The notes: generated from the sequence alone by a model not told the origin. DNA of 64,000 bases from Prolixibacteraceae bacterium (GCA_019856515.1 CP082230.1:620001-684000), one strand, 5' to 3'; shown: positions 19,895 to 30,091, counted from the first letter of the stretch. Program-made: numbers and translations.

Positions 19895-21964
19895 TTAATA
19901 CTTTAGGGTGTCAATAATAGCATCTTTAATCAATTGATTATTAGGAAGTGTAGCTTTTTCAAGTGCCGGATTAAAACCAACAGGTGTGAATTTTGCCCCT
20001 ACTCGTTTTATTGGACCATCTAAATCCTCGAAACATGTCTCCATAACTTCAGATACAATCTCAGCTCCAAAACCTGAAAATACTTTATCTTCATGAATAA
20101 CAATAGCCTTATTTGTCTTCTTTACAGATGCTTTTATCCCTTCAATATCAAGTGGGACTAAGCTCCTTAGATCAATAATCTCAATATTGTACCCTTCTTT
20201 TTCCAGTTCATTGGCAACTTCCATACACATAGGGACTGTATTCCCATATGTAATAACTGAAAGATCTTTACCTTCTTTTCTTACTCTAAGTTTTCCGAAA
20301 GGAACTTCAAAATCATCAGGTATAGAGGTGGCTGTTTTATCTGAATTATATAATGCCTTAGGCTCAAGGAACATGGTCATTCCTTTCGATCTAATCGATG
20401 TTCTTAATAGTCCTGCCGCATCGTCTGCATAGGATGGATAAACCACACGTACCCCAGGGAAAGTAGTTAAGCTACCTTCAATGTTTTGACTATGATATAT
20501 ACCACCACCGATATAACCTCCAGAAGCAAGTCTGATAGTCATATTTGGTGAAAATTTACCATTAGATCTCCAATAGTCGTGTGATGAATCAACAAATTGT
20601 TCCATCGCAGGCCAGAAGTAATCAGCAAACTCCGCTCCTTCTATTACCACACGAATATTCTGTTTTTTATATCGAGACATTCCGTTTGCCGTACCAACAA
20701 TGTAGTCTTCTGCAATAGGCCCATTAAAGACTCGTCCTTTTCCAAATTCTGGTTGCATACCTTTAGCAACATTAAAGACTCCCCCCTTCTTTTTATTTGC
20801 CATATCTTGGCCATATAAAAAAGTCTCAGGATTATGTCTAAATTCAGCCTTTAAGGTCTCATTTAGAGCCTCTATAAGCTTCTTTTTAGGACCATCATAT
20901 TGATGAGTACCATCAGGGTATTTTGTTGACACATAAGGTTCTGGAGTAACAAAGTCAAAGATACTTTCAGATGAAGGTCCTTTCTCAGTAATCACTTTTC
21001 TATGTGCCTTGTTTACAACATCTTTTGACTCTTGTTTTATTTGAGTTAGTTCCTCTTCTGTAAAATGACCATAACGTATCAGCATTCTTTCAAACTTTGC
21101 TAATGGATCATATGCTTTAGTATAAACTAGCTCATCCTCATCGCGATAAAGGTCATGACGATCACTATTTGAATGCGAATGAATACGGACACAGTTTGCA
21201 TGAACAATACAAGGCATTTGATTCTCCTTAGCCCATCTATGTGCTTCAGACATCGCATTCATTGAATCAAAAACATCTTTACCATTACAATGTATAATAC
21301 GAAGGTTCTTAAAGCCACGGAAATTGTCAGCAACTTTACGACGTGCCGTTTGATCTCTTTTTGGTACAGATATACCATAACCGTTATCTTGGAAGACAAA
21401 GATTACAGGAAGCTTCTCTTTGGATGCGCCATTAATTGCTTCGTAAACATATCCTTCAGAAACAGAACTCTCTCCTTGAGAACTCATCGCAACCCCGTCA
21501 TCTTTATAGTATTTTAATGACCTGGCAACACCAACAGCATGAAGGGTATGATTTCCTGTGTTCGATGAAACATTCTCAATATTAATTTCAGGCTTAGCAA
21601 AATGGTTAGACATATGCCTTCCGCCACTCGATGGATCGGCAGCTTTAGATAATCCATTCAACAATAGCTCCTCTGCAGACATCCCCGCTGAGAGGCATGC
21701 AAGCATATCTCTATAGTACGGGAAATAATAATCTTGCTCTTTCTTAAACACTTGACCAATGGCCAATTGAATACCATCATGTCCAGCATATGGTGCATGA
21801 TAGGACCATCCGAGTGCTTGCTTCAGATAATTAGGTGCTTTCTCATCAATAATACGACCAATTGTCATCAATCGGTACCAATGTTCTAGTTGCTTCTTTG
21901 GTGTTTTTCTAACACTAAACTCTTGAGGCACCTCAAGATCATGAAGTTTATTAATATCTTTCAT
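19895..21964 (-). CDS. Fused E1 alpha-beta subunit of a 2-oxoacid dehydrogenase
   Basis: Thiamin-diphosphate enzyme that decarboxylates a 2-oxoacid (branched-chain 2-oxoacids or pyruvate) and transfers the acyl group to E2 lipoate. The 689-residue chain joins E1 alpha (about 1-350; YAGHDGIQLAIGQ, the TPP motif SQGESSVSEG with NGYGIS at 194-199, and HSNSDRHDLYRDEDE) to E1 beta (about 360-689; FLYGQDMANKKGGVF-like stretch, PIAEDYIVGTANGMS, EGAEFADYFWPAMEQ, TYGNTVPMCMEVANELE). Such fusions are typical of Bacteroidota and usually annotated as branched-chain type. It lies 2 bp after E2. No E3 (dihydrolipoyl dehydrogenase) is present in the window. Confidence 0.92.
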   Translation of the reverse strand: MKDINKLHDLEVPQEFSVRKTPKKQLEHWYRLMTIGRIIDEKAPNYLKQALGWSYHAPYAGHDGIQLAIGQVFKKEQDYYFPYYRDMLACLSAGMSAEELLLNGLSKAADPSSGGRHMSNHFAKPEINIENVSSNTGNHTLHAVGVARSLKYYKDDGVAMSSQGESSVSEGYVYEAINGASKEKLPVIFVFQDNGYGISVPKRDQTARRKVADNFRGFKNLRIIHCNGKDVFDSMNAMSEAHRWAKENQMPCIVHANCVRIHSHSNSDRHDLYRDEDELVYTKAYDPLAKFERMLIRYGHFTEEELTQIKQESKDVVNKAHRKVITEKGPSSESIFDFVTPEPYVSTKYPDGTHQYDGPKKKLIEALNETLKAEFRHNPETFLYGQDMANKKKGGVFNVAKGMQPEFGKGRVFNGPIAEDYIVGTANGMSRYKKQNIRVVIEGAEFADYFWPAMEQFVDSSHDYWRSNGKFSPNMTIRLASGGYIGGGIYHSQNIEGSLTTFPGVRVVYPSYADDAAGLLRTSIRSKGMTMFLEPKALYNSDKTATSIPDDFEVPFGKLRVRKEGKDLSVITYGNTVPMCMEVANELEKEGYNIEIIDLRSLVPLDIEGIKASVKKTNKAIVIHEDKVFSGFGAEIVSEVMETCFEDLDGPIKRVGAKFTPVGFNPALEKATLPNNQLIKDAIIDTLKY

Positions 21965-21966
21965 AT

Positions 21967-23247
21967 TTAGATTACATTAGGATTAAAGGACTCAATCTCT
22001 TTTACAATTTCTTGTAGAAACTTACCTGCTAGCATTCCATCAATGATTCTATGATCATGAGATAATGACAAGTACATTTTATGACGAATACCAATTACAT
22101 CCCCATACTCTGTCTCAATTACAGCAGGAACCTTTTCAATATTTCCCAATGCAAGAATTGCGACTTCAGGTTGATTAATGATCGGTGTTCCAAATAGACC
22201 TTTGAAAGAGCCAAAATTAGTAAGAGTAAACGTACCACCAGTCATTTCATCAATACCAAGATTCTTTGAACGAACTTTATCAATAAGTTTGTTTACTTGT
22301 TTTGAGATTCCGACAGTATTAAGTTGATCACTATTCTTAACTACAGGAACAAATAGATCATCATCTTCCGTTGCTGCAGCAAATCCTACATTCACTTCAT
22401 CTTTAAGAACAACCTTGTCTCCAACAATTGAACTATTTAGCTTAGGATAACTCCTCAAAGCCTTCGATACAATCTCAACAAAAATAGAAAGATATGAAAC
22501 TGATACCTGATGTTTCTCTTTAATACCAGGATTCATTCTCTTTCGCCACTCAACTAATGGAGTAACATCTGCTTGAACAACCGTAGTCACGTGAGCAGAA
22601 GTGCTTAAAGAATCTACCATGCGTTGAGCAATAATTTTACGAGTATTTCCCATCTCGATTACATTGCCATCCAAAGCTGTAGAGTCTGTTACACTATTTG
22701 AAACAGGTGTTGACACCTCTTTTTTCGGTGCTGCTACCTTAGGAGCTTCAACTGGTGCAGTTGTAGTTTGGGTATTCGACGTTGTCTCTAGGTAAGCCAG
22801 AAGGTCTTCTTTTCGAATGCGCCCCCCTACACCACTTCCTTTAACTGAACGCAGATCTTCTTTAGAAAGGCCGTGATCTTTCATCATTTTCTTTACCAAT
22901 GGAGATAAGAATTGCTTCTCATTTGCATCATCAGAAATAGTGGTGTTATCTTCAATTGCAGTGTTCGTTTCCTTATCAGCAGCGCTACCTTCATCATCCT
23001 CTTCTCCTTCGAGACGGATATCCATCAATAAGGTGCCAGCAGACAGTAACTCATCTTCGTCACAATAAATTTTTGTAACAACTCCAGCTACTGGAGAAGG
23101 TATTTCTGAATCCACCTTAGCAGTAGTGATTTCTACCAATAGATCATCTTCTTGAATCTCATCACCCTCGGATACTAAGATCTTTGAAATTGTTCCTTCT
23201 ACTACACTTTCGCCTAGTTTAGGCATTAATATCTGATAAATTGACAT
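21967..23247 (-). CDS. Dihydrolipoyl acyltransferase (E2) of a 2-oxoacid dehydrogenase
   Basis: E2 core enzyme that moves the acyl group from lipoate to CoA. The 426-residue protein has one N-terminal lipoyl domain (lipoyl lysine K44 in EITTAKVDSE), an acidic linker, a peripheral-subunit-binding domain (SPLVKKMMKDHGLSKEDLRS with GSGVGGRIRKEDL, about 117-155), a Thr/Pro/Ala-rich linker, and the acyltransferase domain ending SHDHRIIDG with catalytic H399 and D403. It is the first gene of the E2-E1-flavodoxin run, 2 bp before E1. Domain layout is compatible with branched-chain or pyruvate complexes. Its promoter lies in a 111-bp gap opposite the antiporter gene. Confidence 0.93.
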   Translation of the reverse strand: MSIYQILMPKLGESVVEGTISKILVSEGDEIQEDDLLVEITTAKVDSEIPSPVAGVVTKIYCDEDELLSAGTLLMDIRLEGEEDDEGSAADKETNTAIEDNTTISDDANEKQFLSPLVKKMMKDHGLSKEDLRSVKGSGVGGRIRKEDLLAYLETTSNTQTTTAPVEAPKVAAPKKEVSTPVSNSVTDSTALDGNVIEMGNTRKIIAQRMVDSLSTSAHVTTVVQADVTPLVEWRKRMNPGIKEKHQVSVSYLSIFVEIVSKALRSYPKLNSSIVGDKVVLKDEVNVGFAAATEDDDLFVPVVKNSDQLNTVGISKQVNKLIDKVRSKNLGIDEMTGGTFTLTNFGSFKGLFGTPIINQPEVAILALGNIEKVPAVIETEYGDVIGIRHKMYLSLSHDHRIIDGMLAGKFLQEIVKEIESFNPNVI

Positions 23248-23358
23248 AAACTATAATTTTAATATAGACACCACATAAACAACAGCAGACTATTTTTGTT
23301 CTATCTATATAGAGTTTTTTTAGACAAAATAAAAACAACAATCCTTAAACTATTATCA

Positions 23359-24561
23359 ATGAACACATTCGCTATGTTGATAATATTATGCTTAGTGATA
23401 ATATTATCTGCTCTATTTGGTGCTTTAAATAAAAAAACCAACTTTCCTACCGTATTAAGTTTACTTGTATTAGGCGTTGTGATGCAACATGTATTTAATC
23501 GATATGATTTGCATTTTGAGAAACAACAATTACTTGAGTTCTTAGGTAATGTTGGTATTATTTTCATCGTTCTTGAGGCAGCATTAGATTTAAAGATTTC
23601 ATCAAAAAAGAGAACATTAATATCAAAATCTTTCTGGCTAGCACTAATATCACTTATTGGGTGTATGCTCGTTCTATCTACCTTATTTAAAGTGTTTCTA
23701 CAAAACCTAGGTTGGGTACAGTGTTTATTATATGCCTTACCTTTATCATTAGTAAGTAGTGCCATTGTCATTCCAAGTGTTCATCATATGTCTGAAGAGA
23801 AAAAAGACTTTCTAATTTATGAGAGTACTTTCTCCGATATACTAGGGATTATGGCATTTTATTTCTTGGTAAATAATCTTGATGAAACTAGTGTATTAAA
23901 GGTTACAGTCAACATCCTTTCAAGTACAGTGTTAACGGTTGTCGTGTCTATTGTAAGTAGCTTAGTTCTATTCTATGTGTTTCATAAGATGGTACATCGA
24001 CATATTCGCTTTTCGGTGTTTATAGCAGTACTAGTATTACTTTATGCATTAGGGAAATTATTTCATCTTTCATCACTATTATTAATCCTGATTTATGGTG
24101 TTTTATTAAGTAATCACAAAACGCTTTTAAATAAGTTTCATCTTCCTAGTGATTGGGTTGATCCCCACCTTTCAGATGAACTTCTCTCCCATTTTAAATT
24201 GATAACCGATGAAGGCTCCTTTATTATTCGAACACTATTCTTTGTAATATTTGGAATGTACTTATCCTTTGACGATATCTTCTCTCTACAGAATATGCTT
24301 ATTTCAGGGTTATTTATTGCAGGTATATATATCATTCACTATATACTCTTGAAGATTTTCTTCAAGAAAAATATTACTCCCGAAGTTTATATTGCACCTA
24401 GAGGATTGATTTCGATTCTTCTTTTCTTCGCCATACCAAAGAACTATCTGATCGCTGAAATTGAAAGTAGTCTATTATTCATAGTTATCGTGGTCACTTC
24501 TGTAGTTATGGGATTTGGGTTAATGATACAATCAAAGAACAAACCAAAGCTTGAGTCTTAA
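23359..24561 (+). CDS. Cation/proton antiporter (CPA family, Kef/NhaP-like membrane domain)
   Basis: About 400 residues, nearly all hydrophobic, with some 11-12 predicted membrane spans and no soluble regulatory domain. The N-terminal helix pair LCLVIILSALFGALNKKTNFPTVLSLLVLGVVMQ and the sequence FLGNVGIIFIVLEAALDLK (about 64-82), with an E-x(4)-D motif in a helix, match the Na+/H+ exchanger superfamily; FFVIFGMYLSFDDIF and APRGLISILLFFAIP are also characteristic. The ATG at 23359 is used because the longer frame starts at TTG. It is single-gene, divergent from E2 and converging on the KAS III gene. Ion specificity (Na+, K+) cannot be read from sequence. Confidence 0.82.
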   Translation: MNTFAMLIILCLVIILSALFGALNKKTNFPTVLSLLVLGVVMQHVFNRYDLHFEKQQLLEFLGNVGIIFIVLEAALDLKISSKKRTLISKSFWLALISLIGCMLVLSTLFKVFLQNLGWVQCLLYALPLSLVSSAIVIPSVHHMSEEKKDFLIYESTFSDILGIMAFYFLVNNLDETSVLKVTVNILSSTVLTVVVSIVSSLVLFYVFHKMVHRHIRFSVFIAVLVLLYALGKLFHLSSLLLILIYGVLLSNHKTLLNKFHLPSDWVDPHLSDELLSHFKLITDEGSFIIRTLFFVIFGMYLSFDDIFSLQNMLISGLFIAGIYIIHYILLKIFFKKNITPEVYIAPRGLISILLFFAIPKNYLIAEIESSLLFIVIVVTSVVMGFGLMIQSKNKPKLES

Positions 24562-24568
24562 CTAAACT

Positions 24569-24605
24569 AAAATGGGGCTACTCACATTGAGCAGCCCCAT
24601 TTTAA
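24569..24605. terminator. Bidirectional terminator between antiporter and KAS III genes
   Basis: AAAATGGGGCT pairs with AGCCCCATTTT, with inner CTC/GAG pairing, between converging genes. T runs lie on both sides, so it can serve both transcripts. Confidence 0.85.
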
Positions 24606-24624
24606 TATGTAACATCATAACTCC

Positions 24625-25710
24625 TTATGGAATTCGATAAATTATAGAATTGACATTCATTCCAGCACCAACAGAGGTGAAAATAATATTCTGACCACTC
24701 TCTATAGATTGTCCTTCTATTTTATTTTTCTTAACCAAATCAAATAGCGTAGGCACAGTTGCTGTTGACGAGTTACCCAATTCGCGTATAGACATAGGCA
24801 TAATTGAGTAATCTACTTCCTTCACTTTATATAGTTTATATACTCTTTCCAATATCGCAAGGTCCATCTTCTCATTGGCTTGATGAATAAAAACTTTGTT
24901 GATATCAGAAAGATCTAAACCTGCTTTGTCGATACTTTTCTTAACTACACCAGGTACAGTTGACAGGGCATAAACATAGATCTTATTTCCTTCCATTTTG
25001 ATCACTTCTTCTGATTGATCATAGTCTGGATTCCAAGAAGATCCCATTTGAAGAGCATTACAATATTTGCCCCCATCTGAACGACTTTCATGAGCTAAGA
25101 TACCTACTGGTACATCACTCTCTTTTGCTTCAACAACCACAGCTCCTGCACCATCAGCAAAGATCATTGTATCACGATCATGAGGATCAGAAACTCTTGA
25201 TAATACATCTGCACCAATAACTAGACCTTTTTGGTAGAAACCAGCCCTAATATAAGCATCTGCGATAATCATAGCTTGTGTCCATCCTGGACATCCTGAA
25301 ATATTATCATGACAAAAAGTCGAAGGATTCTTTATTGCTAGCTTGTCCTTTACTTTATTTGCTAATGAAGGCATGTTGTCAATACGAGTACTTCCACTCT
25401 TTACATCTCCAAAATTGTGTGCAACAATAATAAAGTCAAGGTTTTCCTTGTCTAATCCTGCATCGTCCAATGCAAGAATCGCGCTCTCCACAGCTAAATC
25501 TGATGCCGTCTGTTTCTCATCTACATAACGACGCTCTGCAATACAAGTGATTGCCTCAAATTTAGATGTAATCTCTTCACCTGGAGTATCAAAAGGAACT
25601 TGCTTCCCTGGCTGATAAAATTTATGATTTACAAATTCTTCATTCTTAACAACCCTAGGAGGAATTGAAGATCCAGATCCAGTAATAACTGTATATATTT
25701 TATTTTCCAT
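24625..25710 (-). CDS. 3-oxoacyl-ACP synthase III-family ketosynthase
   Basis: KAS III-type condensing enzyme that starts chain elongation from an acyl-CoA or performs a related Claisen condensation. The 361-residue thiolase-fold protein keeps the full catalytic set: C140 (NISGCPGW), H276 (FIHQANEKM) and N313 (LGNSSTATVP), with SVGAGMNVN near the C-terminus. It is longer than housekeeping FabH (about 320), has an N-terminal insertion and a CHDNISGCPG context, so it belongs to a divergent FabH-like group common in Bacteroidota. No other fatty-acid genes are adjacent. The nearby E1/E2 complex could supply branched acyl-CoA primers, but that is conjecture. Confidence 0.85.
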   Translation of the reverse strand: MENKIYTVITGSGSSIPPRVVKNEEFVNHKFYQPGKQVPFDTPGEEITSKFEAITCIAERRYVDEKQTASDLAVESAILALDDAGLDKENLDFIIVAHNFGDVKSGSTRIDNMPSLANKVKDKLAIKNPSTFCHDNISGCPGWTQAMIIADAYIRAGFYQKGLVIGADVLSRVSDPHDRDTMIFADGAGAVVVEAKESDVPVGILAHESRSDGGKYCNALQMGSSWNPDYDQSEEVIKMEGNKIYVYALSTVPGVVKKSIDKAGLDLSDINKVFIHQANEKMDLAILERVYKLYKVKEVDYSIMPMSIRELGNSSTATVPTLFDLVKKNKIEGQSIESGQNIIFTSVGAGMNVNSIIYRIP

Positions 25711-26340
25711 AACCGCTGGACACGTTTAAATGTATAATCCTTTTTACCTATAAATACAACTAGAACCGTTTTTTGTGATTAATCTCATAACAAGGTCTCG
25801 AAATTAAACAAAACACGGTAATCGCTATTTCCATTTACGAAGATACAAAATAGATAAAAAACATACAGAGAAAAAAGAAGAGAATGCAAAAAAATAGCAT
25901 TCTTTAGTAAAACTAGTCCATCCAATCGTTGATTATCCTTTTTTAGAATGATTCAGAATAATATTCAAAAAAATAATTCCTAGATACTTTTTAATATTAT
26001 CAGCTCCTCTCAGACAACCAAAAGTTTGTATTAAAATAACGATTGAATCAAGTAATATGGGGTATCACTCTCCCAAATAATTTTAGAGAGTCAATATGGT
26101 GGTAATTGTGAATGTGTATATTGGAATAAACAATAGCCTTAAGATATTATATGGAGATCCACTGTCCTTTGCAGATCTTAATGACATACGGGATTTAATA
26201 CCATAAAGCCCCCATTATAATACACGTTTGTATCATCTATGTACCCCCAATTGGGAATTGAGTATTAAAGAAACGACATAGAAAAAGGCATCACAACAAG
26301 TTGCAACGCCTTTTTCTTAAATTATATACGAATAATGGTA
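25711..26340. other. 630-bp intergenic region with AsmA-gene terminator
   Basis: No gene can be supported. CCCAATTGGG at 26246-26255 is a small perfect palindrome. GAAAAAGGC (26281-26289) with GCCTTTTTC (26308-26316), extended inward by GTTG/CAAC pairs, is a hairpin placed 24 bases beyond the AsmA-family stop and read on the minus strand as a terminator. The remainder presumably holds the KAS III promoter; no clear TAnnTTTG box was found. Confidence 0.55.
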
Positions 26341-28851
26341 TTAAAATAAACCTTTTAAAAGATTTCCGATTTCATTTTTCACTTTATTACCCGCTTTTTT
26401 CTCTAACTCTTTTTGTATCTGTTTTTTTGCCTTTGACAAGTCCACTTTTACTTTAGGATCATTAGTCGTACCAGTAATTTTCACCCCTATATTATACTCT
26501 TTAATGGAACTAGCTCCAGGAATGATATCCACAACAGACTTCACATCTCCAGATAGTTTATCTCTTTCAATTAAGAAGTCACATTGATAATCCATCTCTC
26601 CTTCTAAGTTTTGTGTACCATAGAAAGTAACTTTCTGTCCAGCAACTTTAGTATTAAATGGATGTAGTTTAAGATTACCATTAACCAAATCAAAATTGGC
26701 AGAGAATTTACTTACAGTCAAATGATCCGAAGATCCTTCACCTTGAATTAGTTTTGCAATCTCTTTTGTTGTTTTATCAGCCTTTAATGTAATTTCAGAA
26801 GAACTAATAACACCCTTTCCATTGAATGTTTTGAATTTAGGTGAGAAATCTTTTCCAAGAGCTCCACTAATTTTCATATTAGCAGAGATGTCTCCACTAC
26901 TTTCTTTTGCAATAGGAGCATATTTTTGAACTGTCTGAGAAGCTCTATATGCCTCCGTAATCTGAATCTTATCAGCCTTAAAAGAGAAGTCAAAAGTAGG
27001 TTTTTCAGCGATTTGTGTATTAAAAGTACCACTACTAACCATAGAACCATTCCATAGTTTCATGGTTAGGTTACTCAAAATAGCCTTTTGATCAACAATC
27101 GTTGCTTTTCCAACAATATTTGAAACTAGAATATCATCATATTTTAAAGCAGCAATATTTAAGAATCCATCAAAATGTAATCCTTTGGGTATTTGAACCG
27201 CTTCAACTACAACGGTATCTTTTTGTGCCACCTCTTTCACTACTTCCTTGTTTTCTGTCTCACTATTCTCGTTTGAGACCATGATATTCATCCACGTTTT
27301 AGCATCGATCTGACGACTATTTACAGATAAATTACCCTTTAAAGTCTTATTCTTGAATAAATAAGGAAAGTAATTTTGTATATTCCCTGTAAATGTGATT
27401 ACATCTTTTTGTACTTTCAGTTTTGTCTCTTGTAACGTAATCTTTTTTGCTGTCATATCCATTCCTGCTTTCGGAATTTCAACAGGATAACGAAGTGATG
27501 CATCTTTGTATTTCAAACCATTAACTCTTAAAGATCCAGCCATATAAAGTTGATCATACGCCTCTTTCTCAATTAGATCCATCGTCCCTTGAAGCTTCAT
27601 ATTTGCCGATATCTTTCCTTCAAGAACCTCTATCTTTACTGGAATCGACTTCTTTAATGTGGTAAGATTGATATCTCCAACTAAGGACGCTACAAAATTA
27701 GGGTTGCTCATTGGTTGTGTTACCGAGAATGAAGCTTTGATTGGTTGCTTTCCGATAACCATTGCAACAGAAGGAACATCCACTTTAGTAAGATCAAGCC
27801 CTCCTTGAGGTTTATCAATATGGAGACGTACTTCAATATTTTCCACGGATTCTGGAAGATCTTTATATTTTATACGACCATCTTTAACCTCTAAATTTAC
27901 TCCAAACTTGGGAAATGTAGATGCATTGTAAACGCCTTCAACACTACTGCTAAAAGCCAATTTACCCGTCATATCCAGCCCTTCTAAATAAGATTTATAC
28001 GCATCTGGAACTAAACCTAATAACTCTCCAAAAGAAGAGTGTGGACAACGTACTTTTATATTTGGCACATAGTTATCACCATCCATTTGGAATGTTCCTT
28101 GAGCTACCAAAGGAAAAGACTGGATCTTCATATCGCTCTCTACAATCTCAAAAAGCATCTTTTCAAAATTTGCTTTTACGGTAGTGGACAACGAAACAGG
28201 AACATGAGATAGATAAGCAACATTCTCATATTGACAGGTGACATTAGAGTTGCTCTCTAGAGACAACTTTGTATCCACTCCAGTCATCTTTCCTTTCAAC
28301 TTCAAATTGAAGTTATTCATCACGAATTGAATATCTCCGCTATGATCTACATATGATAATGTTGCTTGATCAAGAATAACTTCCTCCATATTCACACCGA
28401 AACTACTGGTACTACTGGTCGTTTCAGTAGTGGCCTCTTCTTTCTCGCTACTACTTTTAACAATATCCCAATTGGCTTTACCATCTTTGGTTACCTCTAA
28501 TGCAACATTTGGTTCGACCAATTCAAACTTTAGAATATCGAATGATTTTGCTTTCCATAAGCTTGACACATTGACATCTAATTCTAAGCGCTTTAAAGAT
28601 ACAATAGGTTGCTTAAAACTCTCTGTATTATTATGTACTAATTTAAAGTCATCAATACTCACATTCAAATGAGGAAAACTTTTAAATAGTGATAGCGAAA
28701 AATCTTCAGTATACAGTTTTGCATCCACATTATTCTCCACCAGTGTAATCACCTCTTCTTTAATACGATCTTTAAAAAAGAAAGGTAAAATAATCATCAA
28801 TGATATAATACTGATAAGGATGATCCCACCAACTTTTAAGGCCTTTTTCAT
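26341..28851 (-). CDS. AsmA-family protein (envelope bridge-like, inner-membrane anchored)
   Basis: An 836-residue protein with one N-terminal membrane anchor (VGGIILISIISLMIILPFFF, about 8-27) and a long beta-rich periplasmic region typical of AsmA/YhdP/TamB-like proteins, which are thought to help lipids cross the periplasm. Visible landmarks are SSLWKAKSFDILKFELVEPN (about 96-115) and the C-terminal AsmA motif region MDYQCDFLIERDKLSG, plus KVKVDLSKAKKQIQKELEKK near the end. It follows cinA by 4 bp. Family assignment rests on architecture and the C-terminal AsmA-like stretch; the precise lipid role is unknown. Confidence 0.85.
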   Translation of the reverse strand: MKKALKVGGIILISIISLMIILPFFFKDRIKEEVITLVENNVDAKLYTEDFSLSLFKSFPHLNVSIDDFKLVHNNTESFKQPIVSLKRLELDVNVSSLWKAKSFDILKFELVEPNVALEVTKDGKANWDIVKSSSEKEEATTETTSSTSSFGVNMEEVILDQATLSYVDHSGDIQFVMNNFNLKLKGKMTGVDTKLSLESNSNVTCQYENVAYLSHVPVSLSTTVKANFEKMLFEIVESDMKIQSFPLVAQGTFQMDGDNYVPNIKVRCPHSSFGELLGLVPDAYKSYLEGLDMTGKLAFSSSVEGVYNASTFPKFGVNLEVKDGRIKYKDLPESVENIEVRLHIDKPQGGLDLTKVDVPSVAMVIGKQPIKASFSVTQPMSNPNFVASLVGDINLTTLKKSIPVKIEVLEGKISANMKLQGTMDLIEKEAYDQLYMAGSLRVNGLKYKDASLRYPVEIPKAGMDMTAKKITLQETKLKVQKDVITFTGNIQNYFPYLFKNKTLKGNLSVNSRQIDAKTWMNIMVSNENSETENKEVVKEVAQKDTVVVEAVQIPKGLHFDGFLNIAALKYDDILVSNIVGKATIVDQKAILSNLTMKLWNGSMVSSGTFNTQIAEKPTFDFSFKADKIQITEAYRASQTVQKYAPIAKESSGDISANMKISGALGKDFSPKFKTFNGKGVISSSEITLKADKTTKEIAKLIQGEGSSDHLTVSKFSANFDLVNGNLKLHPFNTKVAGQKVTFYGTQNLEGEMDYQCDFLIERDKLSGDVKSVVDIIPGASSIKEYNIGVKITGTTNDPKVKVDLSKAKKQIQKELEKKAGNKVKNEIGNLLKGLF

Positions 28852-28855
28852 AAAT

Positions 28856-30091
28856 CTACTTCTTCAAAAATTCGTTTCTTAATATATTTAAAGCTGTCAT
28901 GGTTGTTCTACGAATGACACGCTCACGGTTCTGTCCAAAATGAAAACATTTAGAGACAATTTTACGACGATTCCCTACTGCAATCCAAACCGTTCCTACG
29001 GGTTTATCTTCGGTCCCTCCTGTTGGTCCAGCGATTCCAGAAGTAGCAATAACCAAATCGGTATCGAATTTATCTACAGCACCTCTGACCATCTGCACTA
29101 CTACAGGTTTAGATACTGCTCCAAATTCATAAATATGTTCTGCTGCAACAGATAACTCCTCCATCTTTATCTCATTATCATAGGCCACTAAACCTCCTCT
29201 AAAATACGCAGAAGCACCAGCTATTTGAGTGAAACTGTGTGCTATATGGCCACCTGTACAGCTCTCAGCAGTTGCGAGTGTTAGATTTTGCTCTGTTAAC
29301 ATCTGAGCAATTACCTCAGCCAAACTTTGATCTTCTTCACCATATACAAATTTGCTATATTGATTCTTAAGATATTCAACTTGACTCGCTATCTCTTGTT
29401 TAAGTGTATCATCTCCATCGTAACAGCTTAAACGTAGTCGAACTCCATTTAGGCTAGGTAGATAAGCCAATGAAATTTGATCATAAAGGTTCTTCTCCCA
29501 ATCTTCTAATATTATTGCCAATTCCGATTCTGGAACACCCGTAGTCAATACGGTTCGATGATAAACACTCTTTAATTGAAAGGTTCTCTTCAGAAAAGGA
29601 ATAACATCATCCTGCATCATCTGTTTCATTTCCAAGGGAACACCAGGCATAAAAAAGAAATGTTGATTTCCTTTTACCATATGCATTCCAGGAGCTGTTC
29701 CCTTACTATTTGCAATGATACGACAACCTCTTGGAACCAATGCTTGTGCACGATTCAACGGATTCATATCTAAGTTTAACGATTTAAGCAATGCTTCTAA
29801 TGCAAGATAATACTCTTCATCTAAGTAGAGTTCTGTGTTAAAATATTTTGCCACAGTATCTTTTGTGATATCATCGTTAGTAGGACCAAGCCCTCCTGTT
29901 ACTAAAATAATATCCATCTCAGCATCATCTAATTCTTTAAGAATATCCGATTCTGTGTCACGAATAGAGGTGATCCTATTTACTGCTACCCCAATCTCAT
30001 TCAGTTTTTTACCAATCCAAGCGGAATTGGTATCTATCACTTGACCTATTAATAATTCATCACCAATCGTGATAACTTTTGTTTGAATCAT
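28856..30091 (-). CDS. cinA: CinA-family protein (NMN amidohydrolase plus MoCF-like domain)
   Basis: The 411-residue protein has two domains: an N-terminal molybdopterin-binding (MoCF) fold (GDELLIGQVIDTNSAWIG at 9-26, GGLGPTNDDITKDT at 65-78, FMPGVPLEMKQMM), known to have ADP-ribose pyrophosphatase activity in some members, and a C-terminal PncC domain (TAESCTGGHIAHSFT, about 277-291; SGIAGPTGGTEDKPVGTVWIA) that deamidates NMN to NaMN in pyridine nucleotide salvage. Full length. It starts 19 bp after the DJ-1/PfpI gene and runs 4 bp into the AsmA gene, so the four minus-strand genes look like one operon. Confidence 0.95.
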   Translation of the reverse strand: MIQTKVITIGDELLIGQVIDTNSAWIGKKLNEIGVAVNRITSIRDTESDILKELDDAEMDIILVTGGLGPTNDDITKDTVAKYFNTELYLDEEYYLALEALLKSLNLDMNPLNRAQALVPRGCRIIANSKGTAPGMHMVKGNQHFFFMPGVPLEMKQMMQDDVIPFLKRTFQLKSVYHRTVLTTGVPESELAIILEDWEKNLYDQISLAYLPSLNGVRLRLSCYDGDDTLKQEIASQVEYLKNQYSKFVYGEEDQSLAEVIAQMLTEQNLTLATAESCTGGHIAHSFTQIAGASAYFRGGLVAYDNEIKMEELSVAAEHIYEFGAVSKPVVVQMVRGAVDKFDTDLVIATSGIAGPTGGTEDKPVGTVWIAVGNRRKIVSKCFHFGQNRERVIRRTTMTALNILRNEFLKK

